Shown here piece by piece: positions 28,389 through 35,873 of a stretch of 35,873 nt of DNA. This DNA is from a virus. Made by a program: the position numbers and the translations under genes. The notes beneath the pieces are model-generated. The model did no database searches and had not been told where the DNA came from. It saw nothing but the letters and a program-made list of their open reading frames with translations. Every line of letters starts with the position of its first letter. Positions within the stretch are counted from its first letter, which is position 1. Location of the stretch: the IMG/VR virus record IMGVR_UViG_3300046734_000143, positions 1-35,873 of that record; one strand, 5' to 3'.

Positions 28389-29994
28389 CTTCAGTAGACT
28401 CCTGCTCCCCTCTGAGTAAATCTAATAGAACGAGTCGGTGAGCCTTTAGTTCAAACAGTTTGTCAGACTCTTTGGTGTTTCTAATAAGCTTGTTTAAACC
28501 GGAGAGTGTTTGAGCGTATAAATCTAGCCTGTTTTGTTTTGACATTAGCCTTAAGGCCCCGTAGACACCAAGTCCACCAGCACCAGCAACAGCTACAGAA
28601 GCTAGTCCTCCCGCCCCCTCAACAAGAGTTCTTCCTGTGAAATACAAAGACCCAAGAGTTGACGGAAGAAGTGCCGCATCTTTTAATCTTCGTGCTACGA
28701 TACCAAGTGTAGTGTTAGCCTCTTTGTTTCTTTTGTTGTTCATACGATCACGAGCAAGAAAGGCGTGGTACTGCCGGTCTAACAACTGACGGGCATCGTC
28801 TCCGGGCGTTAACTCCTTTAGCTTATCGTTTAAAATTGTACGCACAACACGAGCCGCTTTAGACCTTGCCGTTGATGATGTGGGGTCTAAAACTCCTGTA
28901 TAAGCCTCGTTTAGTAAGTCATCAAACTCCTGTCTTATTTTAAGCAAGTCCATAGCAGAAACAGTGTTTTTAGTACCGGCTTCAGAAATCAGCTTCATAG
29001 CGTCTTCAGCTAAGTTAGAAACGATAGTCTGAGCCTCTGGCGTAATTCCTCTGTACCCTGAAGACTTTGTGTAATCTTCTATCATTTGAGACATTTCTAA
29101 CGCCAAGTCATTTTTGTTTGTTCTAGGGTTTCCTGCCGACACAATAAACTGTCGCAGTTTCTTAGACTGCTCAACTATGTGATTTTGAACCGCCCTCATG
29201 TTATGGTGATAAGAGGCTTTAGGGTCTACGTCTTTTATTCCCTCAAGTATTCCTGTGATGTTCAGTGTTTCCCTATCAGGAACGTAGGTTTCTCTACCAA
29301 GAAAACCTGTGCGTTGTGTTCTCTCGTTTGGCTTTAAATCTTCAGGAGCCAACAACTGAGTTATTCCCTGCCTACGTTGTTTAAATCTGTAGTGGCTAGC
29401 CTTGCTTTCGCTTTTTCTAGCAGGGGCTTCAAACATTTGCATATCGGGGCGTGGGCTAAACAAAACAGAAACGTCGATGACATTTTCAAAGGTTGCCGCC
29501 GCCGCAGGATTCTGCTGTTTAAATTCTTCGTAAGCCTCTAGGCCCTTTTGTGCCATTTCTGCGGCACTTTTAAATTGCTCGCTGTCTTTAACACTATTAA
29601 ATAATTCCTCTGCTCCCTGACGGATAGAGTTAGGCAAAGATGTTATGGCAAAGTCAGTAATTATATCACCAGCAGTCAAGCCAGCCGTAGCGATAGCAGT
29701 GGTGACTACTTGAGATGCGCTAGGCTCGTAGCCACCAATGCGTAAGGCGTCAGTTCTTTCTTTGTACTCCTCAACCCCACGTTCAATAGCTTCTGGAACA
29801 CGCTCCATAAAAGCAGTCATTCTTTCGGCTTCTTCTTGAGCGCGTCCTTTTTCTATCTCAACCCACTGGTCACCCACCAGCCCATACTTTTGTCCTGTGT
29901 GTCTAACAGAGGCGGTCTGCATTTCAGTCCACTGATTTGTGTTGGGGTCCAGATAATATCTTTGGCCTGTTTCTGGGTTAGTAGCTGTTTGCAT
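28381..29994 (-). CDS. Internal virion / ejection protein candidate (B)
   Basis: 537 residues. The N-terminal ~50 residues hold two short W-containing repeats (YYLDPNTNQWTEM and YGLVGDQWVEI) around GQ-Y strands. Long helices follow, with hydrophobic stretches near 90-115 (ASQVVTTAIATAGLTAGDII) and near 455-480 (GGLASVAVAGAGGLGVYGAL) that could insert in the host membrane. The rest is helical and charged. It lies one base from the upstream gene and overlaps the next by eight. Likely part of the internal core released with DNA; family not recognised. Confidence 0.6.
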   Translation of the reverse strand: MQTATNPETGQRYYLDPNTNQWTEMQTASVRHTGQKYGLVGDQWVEIEKGRAQEEAERMTAFMERVPEAIERGVEEYKERTDALRIGGYEPSASQVVTTAIATAGLTAGDIITDFAITSLPNSIRQGAEELFNSVKDSEQFKSAAEMAQKGLEAYEEFKQQNPAAAATFENVIDVSVLFSPRPDMQMFEAPARKSESKASHYRFKQRRQGITQLLAPEDLKPNERTQRTGFLGRETYVPDRETLNITGILEGIKDVDPKASYHHNMRAVQNHIVEQSKKLRQFIVSAGNPRTNKNDLALEMSQMIEDYTKSSGYRGITPEAQTIVSNLAEDAMKLISEAGTKNTVSAMDLLKIRQEFDDLLNEAYTGVLDPTSSTARSKAARVVRTILNDKLKELTPGDDARQLLDRQYHAFLARDRMNNKRNKEANTTLGIVARRLKDAALLPSTLGSLYFTGRTLVEGAGGLASVAVAGAGGLGVYGALRLMSKQNRLDLYAQTLSGLNKLIRNTKESDKLFELKAHRLVLLDLLRGEQESTEDE

Positions 29995-29995
29995 A

Positions 29996-31321
29996 TTAAA
30001 CCCCGTCTAAAGTTGCTCCAGCAGGAAGCGGAGGAAGTCCCTCTACTTCGACGCTTGGAGCAGGAGTAGTTTCTTCTAAAGTCGGTCTTGACTTTAACGC
30101 AGGAATGCGATAAAAAATCAAAGGGTCTTTACCTTCGTCGGCTCTTATGTCTGCTGTTACGTCTTCAAACAAACCTAATGTTGTGTCTGCGTCATCCTTT
30201 AATATTTTTAAGATGTTTCTCAAAGCTGTTGCAGTCATAGTAATGTCACCAGCAGACGCTAAAGTTGCAAACTCTCTATCAGCGTCTGACAAGCCGGTCC
30301 CTGCACCAAAATCTTTAATTATCCCTGCTACCCGTGGAGCCGCAAGAGCTAAAAAAGTTTGGGTATTGGATAATTTAGGATCTTCAGGGTCTAAACCAAC
30401 AGCCGCCGCAATAGCAGAACGCGCACTACGAACAAACAACTCAGCGTTAGCCATCTTGCCCGTAATCATTTCGTCTATATTAGGCATAACCTCTGTTATG
30501 TTGTTCATCATGCGGGTTGCATCGTTAGCGGCAGTTGCTAAATCGTCGTAACGCTTAACACCAGCTTCCGCAAGTTTTTCGCTAGTATAATTAGCAACTG
30601 TTTCTACTTGCTGTCTATTAGGCGCTCTACGTAACCCAAGTTCACTGGCTCTTACAAATCTACCAGAATCAGGGTCCATAACTCTACCACGAGAGTCAAC
30701 TTCCAGCATCATTTCTTCCCGCCCATCAGCAGTAACAAAGGATTTTAGTTCGGCTTCAGATCCTTCTAACAACTTGGTAAAGGCTTCGTCCGACATGTTA
30801 GCCATTGTTTCGTCGTTCCACTCTAGGCCCACATTTTTAGCGAGAGCTTTTCGTCCGGGTATTCCCCGCAGTCGTATGACTTCCTGTCGTTCAAATGATC
30901 TTAAGTCTTTCTGGATTGCTCTCAACGTTTCTTCATCAGTTGTGTTTAAAGCGCGTTCAGCCAAGTCTTCCATTCCTAGTTTATTAGCGGAATCCACAAT
31001 AGTTTCTTGAAGGGTTTGAAGATTAGTTGCCGCTGTTTGTTCTTGCATACGAGCACGGGCTTGTTGTGCTAGTTGCATAGCTTCTTCGACTTTACCCTGT
31101 GCTAACAGTTGTTGTGCCGCCGCAGACATTTGTTCTGCTGTAGAAGTTGGAGACATAGCCGTGCTATAGATATTAGCCAACTCTTCTTTTCTTTTTTCAG
31201 CATCTCTGTTTAGCGCCATAATACCCGGAATCTGACCAATATTCTGGCCCACCTGAGAATATTCCTCTCTGCGAGAAGGATCAAGCATACCACGGAGCAT
31301 CATTTGTGAAAATCTAGCCAT
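29996..31321 (-). CDS. Internal virion / ejection protein candidate (A)
   Basis: 441 residues, mainly helical and Ala/Gln/Glu-rich (EQMSAAAQQLLAQGKVEEAM, QLAQQARARMQEQTAATN). The C-terminal region LALAAPRVAGIIKDFGAGTG followed by LSDADREFA and RNILKILKDDAD is a motif I recall from internal/core proteins of many marine podoviruses and some tailed phages, with a Pro-rich end (LEETTPAPSVEVEGLPPLPA). It probably forms part of the internal core or ejection apparatus. Confidence 0.65.
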   Translation of the reverse strand: MARFSQMMLRGMLDPSRREEYSQVGQNIGQIPGIMALNRDAEKRKEELANIYSTAMSPTSTAEQMSAAAQQLLAQGKVEEAMQLAQQARARMQEQTAATNLQTLQETIVDSANKLGMEDLAERALNTTDEETLRAIQKDLRSFERQEVIRLRGIPGRKALAKNVGLEWNDETMANMSDEAFTKLLEGSEAELKSFVTADGREEMMLEVDSRGRVMDPDSGRFVRASELGLRRAPNRQQVETVANYTSEKLAEAGVKRYDDLATAANDATRMMNNITEVMPNIDEMITGKMANAELFVRSARSAIAAAVGLDPEDPKLSNTQTFLALAAPRVAGIIKDFGAGTGLSDADREFATLASAGDITMTATALRNILKILKDDADTTLGLFEDVTADIRADEGKDPLIFYRIPALKSRPTLEETTPAPSVEVEGLPPLPAGATLDGV

Positions 31322-31332
31322 CTTAATTCCCC

Positions 31333-32400
31333 TTAAAACAGATCAAACAGCGGTATTTTGTACTCCCCACCGTCACCCCTGACCGGACCAAGCAGTCCAC
31401 CCAAGAGTCCAGTACCAAGGCCACCCAACAGATTAGCTCGTGCTTGTTCTGCTATCAACCTAGCATCAAGACCACTCATCATTGTCTCACCGTACTGCCC
31501 TGCACCAAACAACTGTCCTGCTTGGGCTTGTGATTGATACGGTTGCATGGCTTGCTGTAGTTGCATCAATTGCGTCTGCGGTACGTAAGCACCACCCAGA
31601 GAAGCCATAGCTAAGTTCTGTTGTGCCGCACGTTGTGCCAAGTCTGTTTGAGACAGTTGACTACCCATTCCGGTAAATTCTTGAGCCAGTGCCGCTTCTT
31701 GTGCTTGTTCTGCTTGTGCTTGAGTCATCGCTTGAAGCATCGCAGTGTTCCTAGCTTCTGCTTGCGCTTTTTCCATTGCCATTGCTTCTGGAGTACCACC
31801 AAACATGGAAGTACGGACACCTAAGCGCCCCTGTGAAGCCAAACGCTCTTCTAGCGCCAAACGCTGTCGTTCTTCTTCAGGAGTCTGTGTTGCTCTAATA
31901 CGATCGTAAATCGCAGACTCACGCGAGGCCATGTCATTGGTTCTAAGGCGGCTCAATATGTCTTTGCCTAAACCAAACGATGTGGTCGCGGCAGTTTGCG
32001 CGTCAAGTTGACCGTAAGGAGTAGCGCCTAGTTGCGTCTGAGCACGAGTTAGCATTGCGTTCTGAAGGGTTGTTTCTGCAGGAGACAAAGTGAACGCTGT
32101 AGATGTACCGCCTGTCTCTTCTCCCGTAACAGGATCAACCGTTCGTTTTGCCCCAAACCCGCTTCCCGCTATTGTAGAAGCAACAGTAAACGGCCTGAAC
32201 TGAGACATAGACAGAGCATCTTGTGCTAAACCAATAGCACCCGGAACTTTAATCTTTTCTCCAGTTACAGGGTCTGTTACTTCTGTACCTACTAAAGACT
32301 GCTCACCAATGTCGCCTAGTCTTTTGTACTCTTCAGCACTAAGTAAGCCACCCCCGACAACACCGCCTATCCCTAATAGAGCTTTTAACCAATCTGGCAT
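31333..32400 (-). CDS. Internal/tail-associated virion protein, Ala/Gln-rich
   Basis: 355 residues. N-terminal hydrophobic segment (WLKALLGIGGVVGGGLLSAE), then a region with two DPVTGE motifs (residues ~43 and ~88), a long Ala/Gln/Glu-rich helical part (QAEARNTAMLQAMTQAQAEQ) and a Gly/Leu-rich C-terminal end (LLGGLGTGLLGGLLGPVRG). This layout is typical of small ejection or core proteins located between tail and internal proteins of podoviruses (comparable in place to T7 gp14 or P22 gp7). No enzyme motif is seen. Confidence 0.6.
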   Translation of the reverse strand: MPDWLKALLGIGGVVGGGLLSAEEYKRLGDIGEQSLVGTEVTDPVTGEKIKVPGAIGLAQDALSMSQFRPFTVASTIAGSGFGAKRTVDPVTGEETGGTSTAFTLSPAETTLQNAMLTRAQTQLGATPYGQLDAQTAATTSFGLGKDILSRLRTNDMASRESAIYDRIRATQTPEEERQRLALEERLASQGRLGVRTSMFGGTPEAMAMEKAQAEARNTAMLQAMTQAQAEQAQEAALAQEFTGMGSQLSQTDLAQRAAQQNLAMASLGGAYVPQTQLMQLQQAMQPYQSQAQAGQLFGAGQYGETMMSGLDARLIAEQARANLLGGLGTGLLGGLLGPVRGDGGEYKIPLFDLF

Positions 32401-32437
32401 TAGTCCGTACCTCTGTCGTTGTTATAATTCGTCATAA

Positions 32438-33961
32438 TCATAGCGTTTTACCTATCAGTGCTAATACGTTCATCTCTTGGATGGATAGTGCGTAACCATT
32501 TATGTCTGTTTCTAGGCCCACAGTAATCACTGAGCCGTACCCCGTAGTGTTAATAGAAGACCTATTAATTGTAATAGCTTCCTCAGAGTACTCAGCAAGG
32601 GTATATTCAGACTGCCCGTAAAAACCCGGAATAGCACTGCTTGTCCTATATGAACTAGTACTAGGTGCTGTAGAAAAATCATAAGACCATTTAAGAAAAA
32701 TGTCTGCGTTGTTACCGCCTATTAACGTAGGCCGTATCTTTTTTAACATTTTAATTTTAGACGGATCACCAAAAGACAACGCAGGACTAGAGTACCTAAA
32801 GCGGTATACAGATCCAGCGTCTGTGTAACCGGAGTAAACGCCTAAGCCGTCTGTAGTTCCTATATAAACATCTCCGTTTCTGTCTCTATGAAAACTCTTG
32901 AAGTCTACACTAGGCCATCGTGTTACCCTGTACGCTCCGTTTTCTAAAGTAGTCCTTACATCAAAACAGTACACGAGGTTAAGATTAGGAAAGCACAGAA
33001 GATAAAAGTAGTTCTCAGGGCTATACACCGTACTCACTGGTTCTGTTTTCCCCAGCGTGTTAGCAATTAGTTCCTGCTTAATGTTTCTGCTCAAGTCAGT
33101 AATAGGCAGGGACTTCTCTTGTATAGCGCGTCCCAAGCTCCTAAGACCTGTTTGAGTCAAGAACAGTAAGTCTGTTCCTATGTTCTGTACACTCTTTCTG
33201 TCTACGCAACCCACACCCGGAATTGTATCCTGTAGCACCATAGACGCGGGACTATCAGCACCGCTATAAACAATTGTGTTATTCTCACCAAAGACCACGA
33301 GTAGCCCGTTGTGAGCCGCTAAAGCTACAACCTTATCAAACCCGTTAGGCCACGCTTTAGATACATCAATAGAACCGCTAGAACCACTAGTAAAATTGTG
33401 TCCTATCAGAAGATCCGACCAGTAGATCGTGTTGTCATCAGTAGCGTTACCTACGCACCATACGCGCCCGTAAGCACCGATAGCCTCGTGAGAGTACTGA
33501 TTAGCTGTTACGTGTGCGCCACCGACAGCAGACATTTTAGTTACTACACCAAGACTGTTGCTGTACACAAGAGGCTCGTAGCCACGCTGGAAGAAGTAAG
33601 CATGATCGTTAAAGTTAAATATCTTCCAATCGTTAGCACTAATCGTGTACGACCCCGGCGTAGCGTCAGCCAGAGTAGTTGTACCTGTCATAATCTTGTT
33701 GTTACCAGTACTAAATATTACCTCGTTACCAGCAGTGTCATAGAACTCGTGTATGTTGTGAAGGTAGTCAGTACCTAACACGGTTTTGTTTGTGGTAGAA
33801 ACAGTATTACCTTTGCGAGACGCTAGGCGTCCACCTCTGTCAATAATAGCGTTATCTGCAACATCTGCAAAAGACGTATCTTGAGCTAGTGGAGAATCCT
33901 CTGTGTTGATCCCTTTAAACGCAGGAGCAACTAAGTTAATACTTTGTAGTGGCTGTGCCAT
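32438..33961 (-). CDS. Tail tubular / stabilisation protein (T7 gp12-like candidate)
   Basis: 507 residues of mostly beta structure. N-terminus LVAPAFKGINTEDSPLAQDT with FADVADNAIIDRGGRLASRK is characteristic of the podovirus nozzle/stabilisation proteins. The middle contains repeated strands around AAHNGLLVVFGENNTIVYSG, DRKSVQNIGTDLLFLTQTGL and RNGDVYIGTTDGLGVYSGYT, consistent with a beta-propeller. The gene follows the gp11-like gene, as gp12 follows gp11 in T7, and AGGAG precedes ATG 33961. It likely forms the lower tail tube through which DNA leaves. Confidence 0.78.
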   Translation of the reverse strand: MAQPLQSINLVAPAFKGINTEDSPLAQDTSFADVADNAIIDRGGRLASRKGNTVSTTNKTVLGTDYLHNIHEFYDTAGNEVIFSTGNNKIMTGTTTLADATPGSYTISANDWKIFNFNDHAYFFQRGYEPLVYSNSLGVVTKMSAVGGAHVTANQYSHEAIGAYGRVWCVGNATDDNTIYWSDLLIGHNFTSGSSGSIDVSKAWPNGFDKVVALAAHNGLLVVFGENNTIVYSGADSPASMVLQDTIPGVGCVDRKSVQNIGTDLLFLTQTGLRSLGRAIQEKSLPITDLSRNIKQELIANTLGKTEPVSTVYSPENYFYLLCFPNLNLVYCFDVRTTLENGAYRVTRWPSVDFKSFHRDRNGDVYIGTTDGLGVYSGYTDAGSVYRFRYSSPALSFGDPSKIKMLKKIRPTLIGGNNADIFLKWSYDFSTAPSTSSYRTSSAIPGFYGQSEYTLAEYSEEAITINRSSINTTGYGSVITVGLETDINGYALSIQEMNVLALIGKTL

Positions 33962-33969
33962 ACGTACTC

Positions 33970-34617
33970 CTACGGGGTATAAAAGATAGTTTCTTCAGGA
34001 TGCTTCTGTGCGTCCATAGCGATAGCATCAGACAGATACTTATCAGCAATAGCAAAGTACTCTGGAGTCGATGTACCGCCTGTCTCACCACGCTCACGGG
34101 CCAATAGAGCTACTGACATGTGAATCACAGGCTGACTAGGAATAGCCAGCGTGTCAAAGTCAGCACTTAAGGCTACGTTCCTTATGACGCTCTTGACCTT
34201 GATAGAGTACACACCGTCAGGCTTAGGGTACACATCAATCTGTGCGTCACCGGAGCCGTCTATGCCACTGAACGTGTAGTACTGAGGTTTGCCAGAGGTG
34301 GGCGTGTTGACAAAAAACTTATCGTCAAACCAAGTCTGCGGTCTGTACTCCATTACAAGATTAGACGTATCGTTAATGATATTAAGAATCTTGCCTTGAT
34401 CTTGGTAGCCCGTAAGCGAGTACGTGTAGTCATCAGCCGCCGTGGTCAGCGTAAGGGTAGACCTAAGATTAGACCAATCCCAAGCGTTTTCCACGAGTTG
34501 CTTTGCGTCATTGATAAAGTCACCAACCATAGTACTGTACGTATTAGCGCTAACGGTAGTTACTTCGTCCTCACGTAAACGTCTAAGAACATTGTTTACT
34601 ATGTCTAAATAGGTCAT
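33970..34617 (-). CDS. Tail tubular / adaptor protein (T7 gp11-like candidate)
   Basis: 215 residues: TYLDIVNNVLRRLREDEVTT, then GDFINDAKQLVENAWDWSNL (a helix typical of the portal-docking adaptor), strands TYSLTGYQDQGKILNIINDT, PQYYTFSGIDGSGDAQIDVY and the C-terminal helix HMSVALLARERGETGG. This sequence of features is the podovirus adaptor (gatekeeper) that binds under the portal. ATG overlaps the stop of the giant cysteine-rich gene (ATGA). Eight bases separate it from the gp12-like gene. Confidence 0.8.
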   Translation of the reverse strand: MTYLDIVNNVLRRLREDEVTTVSANTYSTMVGDFINDAKQLVENAWDWSNLRSTLTLTTAADDYTYSLTGYQDQGKILNIINDTSNLVMEYRPQTWFDDKFFVNTPTSGKPQYYTFSGIDGSGDAQIDVYPKPDGVYSIKVKSVIRNVALSADFDTLAIPSQPVIHMSVALLARERGETGGTSTPEYFAIADKYLSDAIAMDAQKHPEETIFYTP

Positions 34618-35873
34618 ACCATACCCTCAAACAAACTTCTTTTAATTAGGCTGTCTAGTTCTGCCATATAGTCTTTTTGTGGTGCTGGAGGAGCCGCTGG
34701 CAAAGGCTGGGGCGTGTAATCTATGCCAGCAATGAAAGGACTAAAGGCTCCCATACCACCACCACCGCCGCCACCGCCGCCACCGCCGGTACTACCTCCA
34801 CCGCCGCCTCCACCGGGACATTCTTCAGGATTAGCCGCCGCATACTCAGCACAGCTACAGTCGTTACATGTTGTTGTAATACAGTTACCTTCCGCGTCCA
34901 TTGATTGACCTTCAGGACACACAGTACAATCGGGGTAATCTGTGGCTCCGTTTTCACAGGCTGTTTCTTCACACTCGTCTCTAGTGGGAGCAAACGTACC
35001 ATTAGGACACTCTATCCAGCCGCACTCTAAAGGATTAGCCGTGGCATACTCTATATCATTACAGGGTGTAGGCTGGTTACAGTCTGCCAACGTAGGAGCC
35101 ATAGTCCCGTCATCACACTCTACCCAACCACAGATTAAAGCATTGGCAGGATCAGTGCAATCTATTCCTTCACACATGTCAGTTTCAGAATTTAAACTCT
35201 GACCTGAAGGACACGTAACGCAGTTGTTCTCAGGATCAATAGCACCGTTGGCGCAGTCGTTAAACACACACTCGCCTTCTTGTCCAGCGTTTGTGGCGTA
35301 AGGGTTGTCACAGATCTGTGTTGTGCTACATCGTTCATCATCTGGATAATCACGACAGTAATCAGTCAGAGTCAAACACTTACCAGTTTCTTGGTCAGGA
35401 ATGAAATTAGCTTTACACTGACACCCACCTTGACCATCTGGTTCAGAGTTAGGATCATCACAGCTTGTTTCTCCAGAAACACACTCACCACGGTCATTGA
35501 ACACACCTTCCCCGTTTTCACCACAAGGCTTTCCTGAATCAAGATAAGGCTTATTGCAGTCTCCGTCTTCGTGGAAGGATGGAATAGTAAGGTAACCCGG
35601 ACACTGAACACAATCAGGAGCTACCGCATTGTTGTGGGGACACTCTGTTGTATTATTGTCTTGAGTACAAACGGTGTCGCCTTGTTTAATACTGTAATTT
35701 TCTACGCAGTCTGGGCCACAGTCTCCGTCTTCACCGTAATTAGTAGAAAACTCGTCTTCACACTTAGTAGGAGTAGTTCCGTCCCCGCCGCGAGTACAAA
35801 AACCTTCAGAGTTAATATTACCTTGGGCTATAGTTGCGTCATCGCCGCTGTACTTCCCCGGCTCAGAAAAACA
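34614..35873 (-). CDS. Giant cysteine-rich virion/adhesion-like protein, C-terminal part (gene begins at 2158)
   Basis: This is the C-terminal third of the 1,096-residue protein, entering from the right edge in frame (unique sequence ends at 35746). The last 296 residues hold about 29 cysteines. A module is duplicated: ICGWVECDDGTMAPTLADC and ECGWIECPNGTFAPTRDEC. A second short module recurs as C-x2-C-P-x-GQS. After the last cysteine comes a poly-glycine stretch (about 34750-34816) and a short C-terminal tail with Pro-rich and helical parts ending FEGMV. The stop overlaps the next gene's ATG (ATGA at 34614-34617), so the two are translationally coupled. No start codon exists in this frame upstream of 35504, so this is not a separate gene. 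Confidence 0.85.
   Translation of the reverse strand, partial: CFSEPGKYSGDDATIAQGNINSEGFCTRGGDGTTPTKCEDEFSTNYGEDGDCGPDCVENYSIKQGDTVCTQDNNTTECPHNNAVAPDCVQCPGYLTIPSFHEDGDCNKPYLDSGKPCGENGEGVFNDRGECVSGETSCDDPNSEPDGQGGCQCKANFIPDQETGKCLTLTDYCRDYPDDERCSTTQICDNPYATNAGQEGECVFNDCANGAIDPENNCVTCPSGQSLNSETDMCEGIDCTDPANALICGWVECDDGTMAPTLADCNQPTPCNDIEYATANPLECGWIECPNGTFAPTRDECEETACENGATDYPDCTVCPEGQSMDAEGNCITTTCNDCSCAEYAAANPEECPGGGGGGGSTGGGGGGGGGGGMGAFSPFIAGIDYTPQPLPAAPPAPQKDYMAELDSLIKRSLFEGMV
35747..35873. repeat. Terminal direct repeat, right copy
   Basis: Exact second copy of positions 1-127. Removing it gives a 35,746 bp circle. The leftward cysteine-rich frame is open through this copy (no stop between 35504 and the window edge) and matches in phase the frame that begins at 2158. 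Confidence 0.95.

Noticed and set aside
34723-34908. Plus-strand proline-rich frame opposite the poly-glycine stretch
   Set aside because: Simple complement of glycine codons in the real gene on the other strand.

Overview
The window looks like a complete, circularly closed genome of a lytic podovirus-like tailed phage, probably marine and probably assembled from a metagenome. The first 127 bases are repeated exactly as the last 127 bases, so the unique length is 35,746 bp and one gene runs across the artificial break. There is no integrase, repressor, RNA polymerase, tRNA gene or CRISPR array that I can see. The T7-like replication block, a monomeric vitamin-B12-dependent (class II) ribonucleotide reductase, a portal/scaffold/capsid set and roughly mid-40s GC content recall the roseophage 'cobavirus' type of podovirus. 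That affiliation is an inference, and the host (perhaps a marine alphaproteobacterium) is not shown by the sequence.

Layout: two gene arms diverge from an ~800 bp non-coding control region (13331-14133). The rightward early arm (14134-26459) starts with a dense run of small, overlapping, mostly unknown genes, including three tiny membrane peptides and a gp88-like cysteine protein. It continues with single-stranded DNA-binding protein, primase-helicase, family A DNA polymerase, a GIY-YIG (T5orf172-like) protein, a RecB/Cas4-like nuclease, endonuclease I, a DUF3310 protein and class II RNR, and ends in a 36-residue lipoprotein.

The leftward late arm starts at 13330, runs down through position 1, re-enters at the right edge and ends at 26435. 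Its order is: small terminase, M15 endolysin, glutaredoxin, a secreted acidic protein, large terminase, portal, three tiny basic proteins, scaffold, major capsid protein, a terminator, tail fibre with seven 52-residue repeats, holin-type membrane proteins, a ~1,096-residue cysteine-rich protein across the junction, two tail/connector proteins, and four large internal-virion (ejection) candidates. The arms converge at 26435-26459.

Host-type sigma70 promoters drive the late arm at 13473-13501 and the scaffold/capsid cassette at 7793-7821, and a rho-independent terminator follows the capsid gene. With no phage RNA polymerase, transcription is probably done by host polymerase throughout. Most genes are stacked with ATGA, TAATG or TGATG overlaps, which indicates translational coupling. 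The least explained parts are the giant cysteine-rich virion protein, the structured control region, and tracts of altered synonymous codon choice in the catalytic cores of the helicase and RNR.
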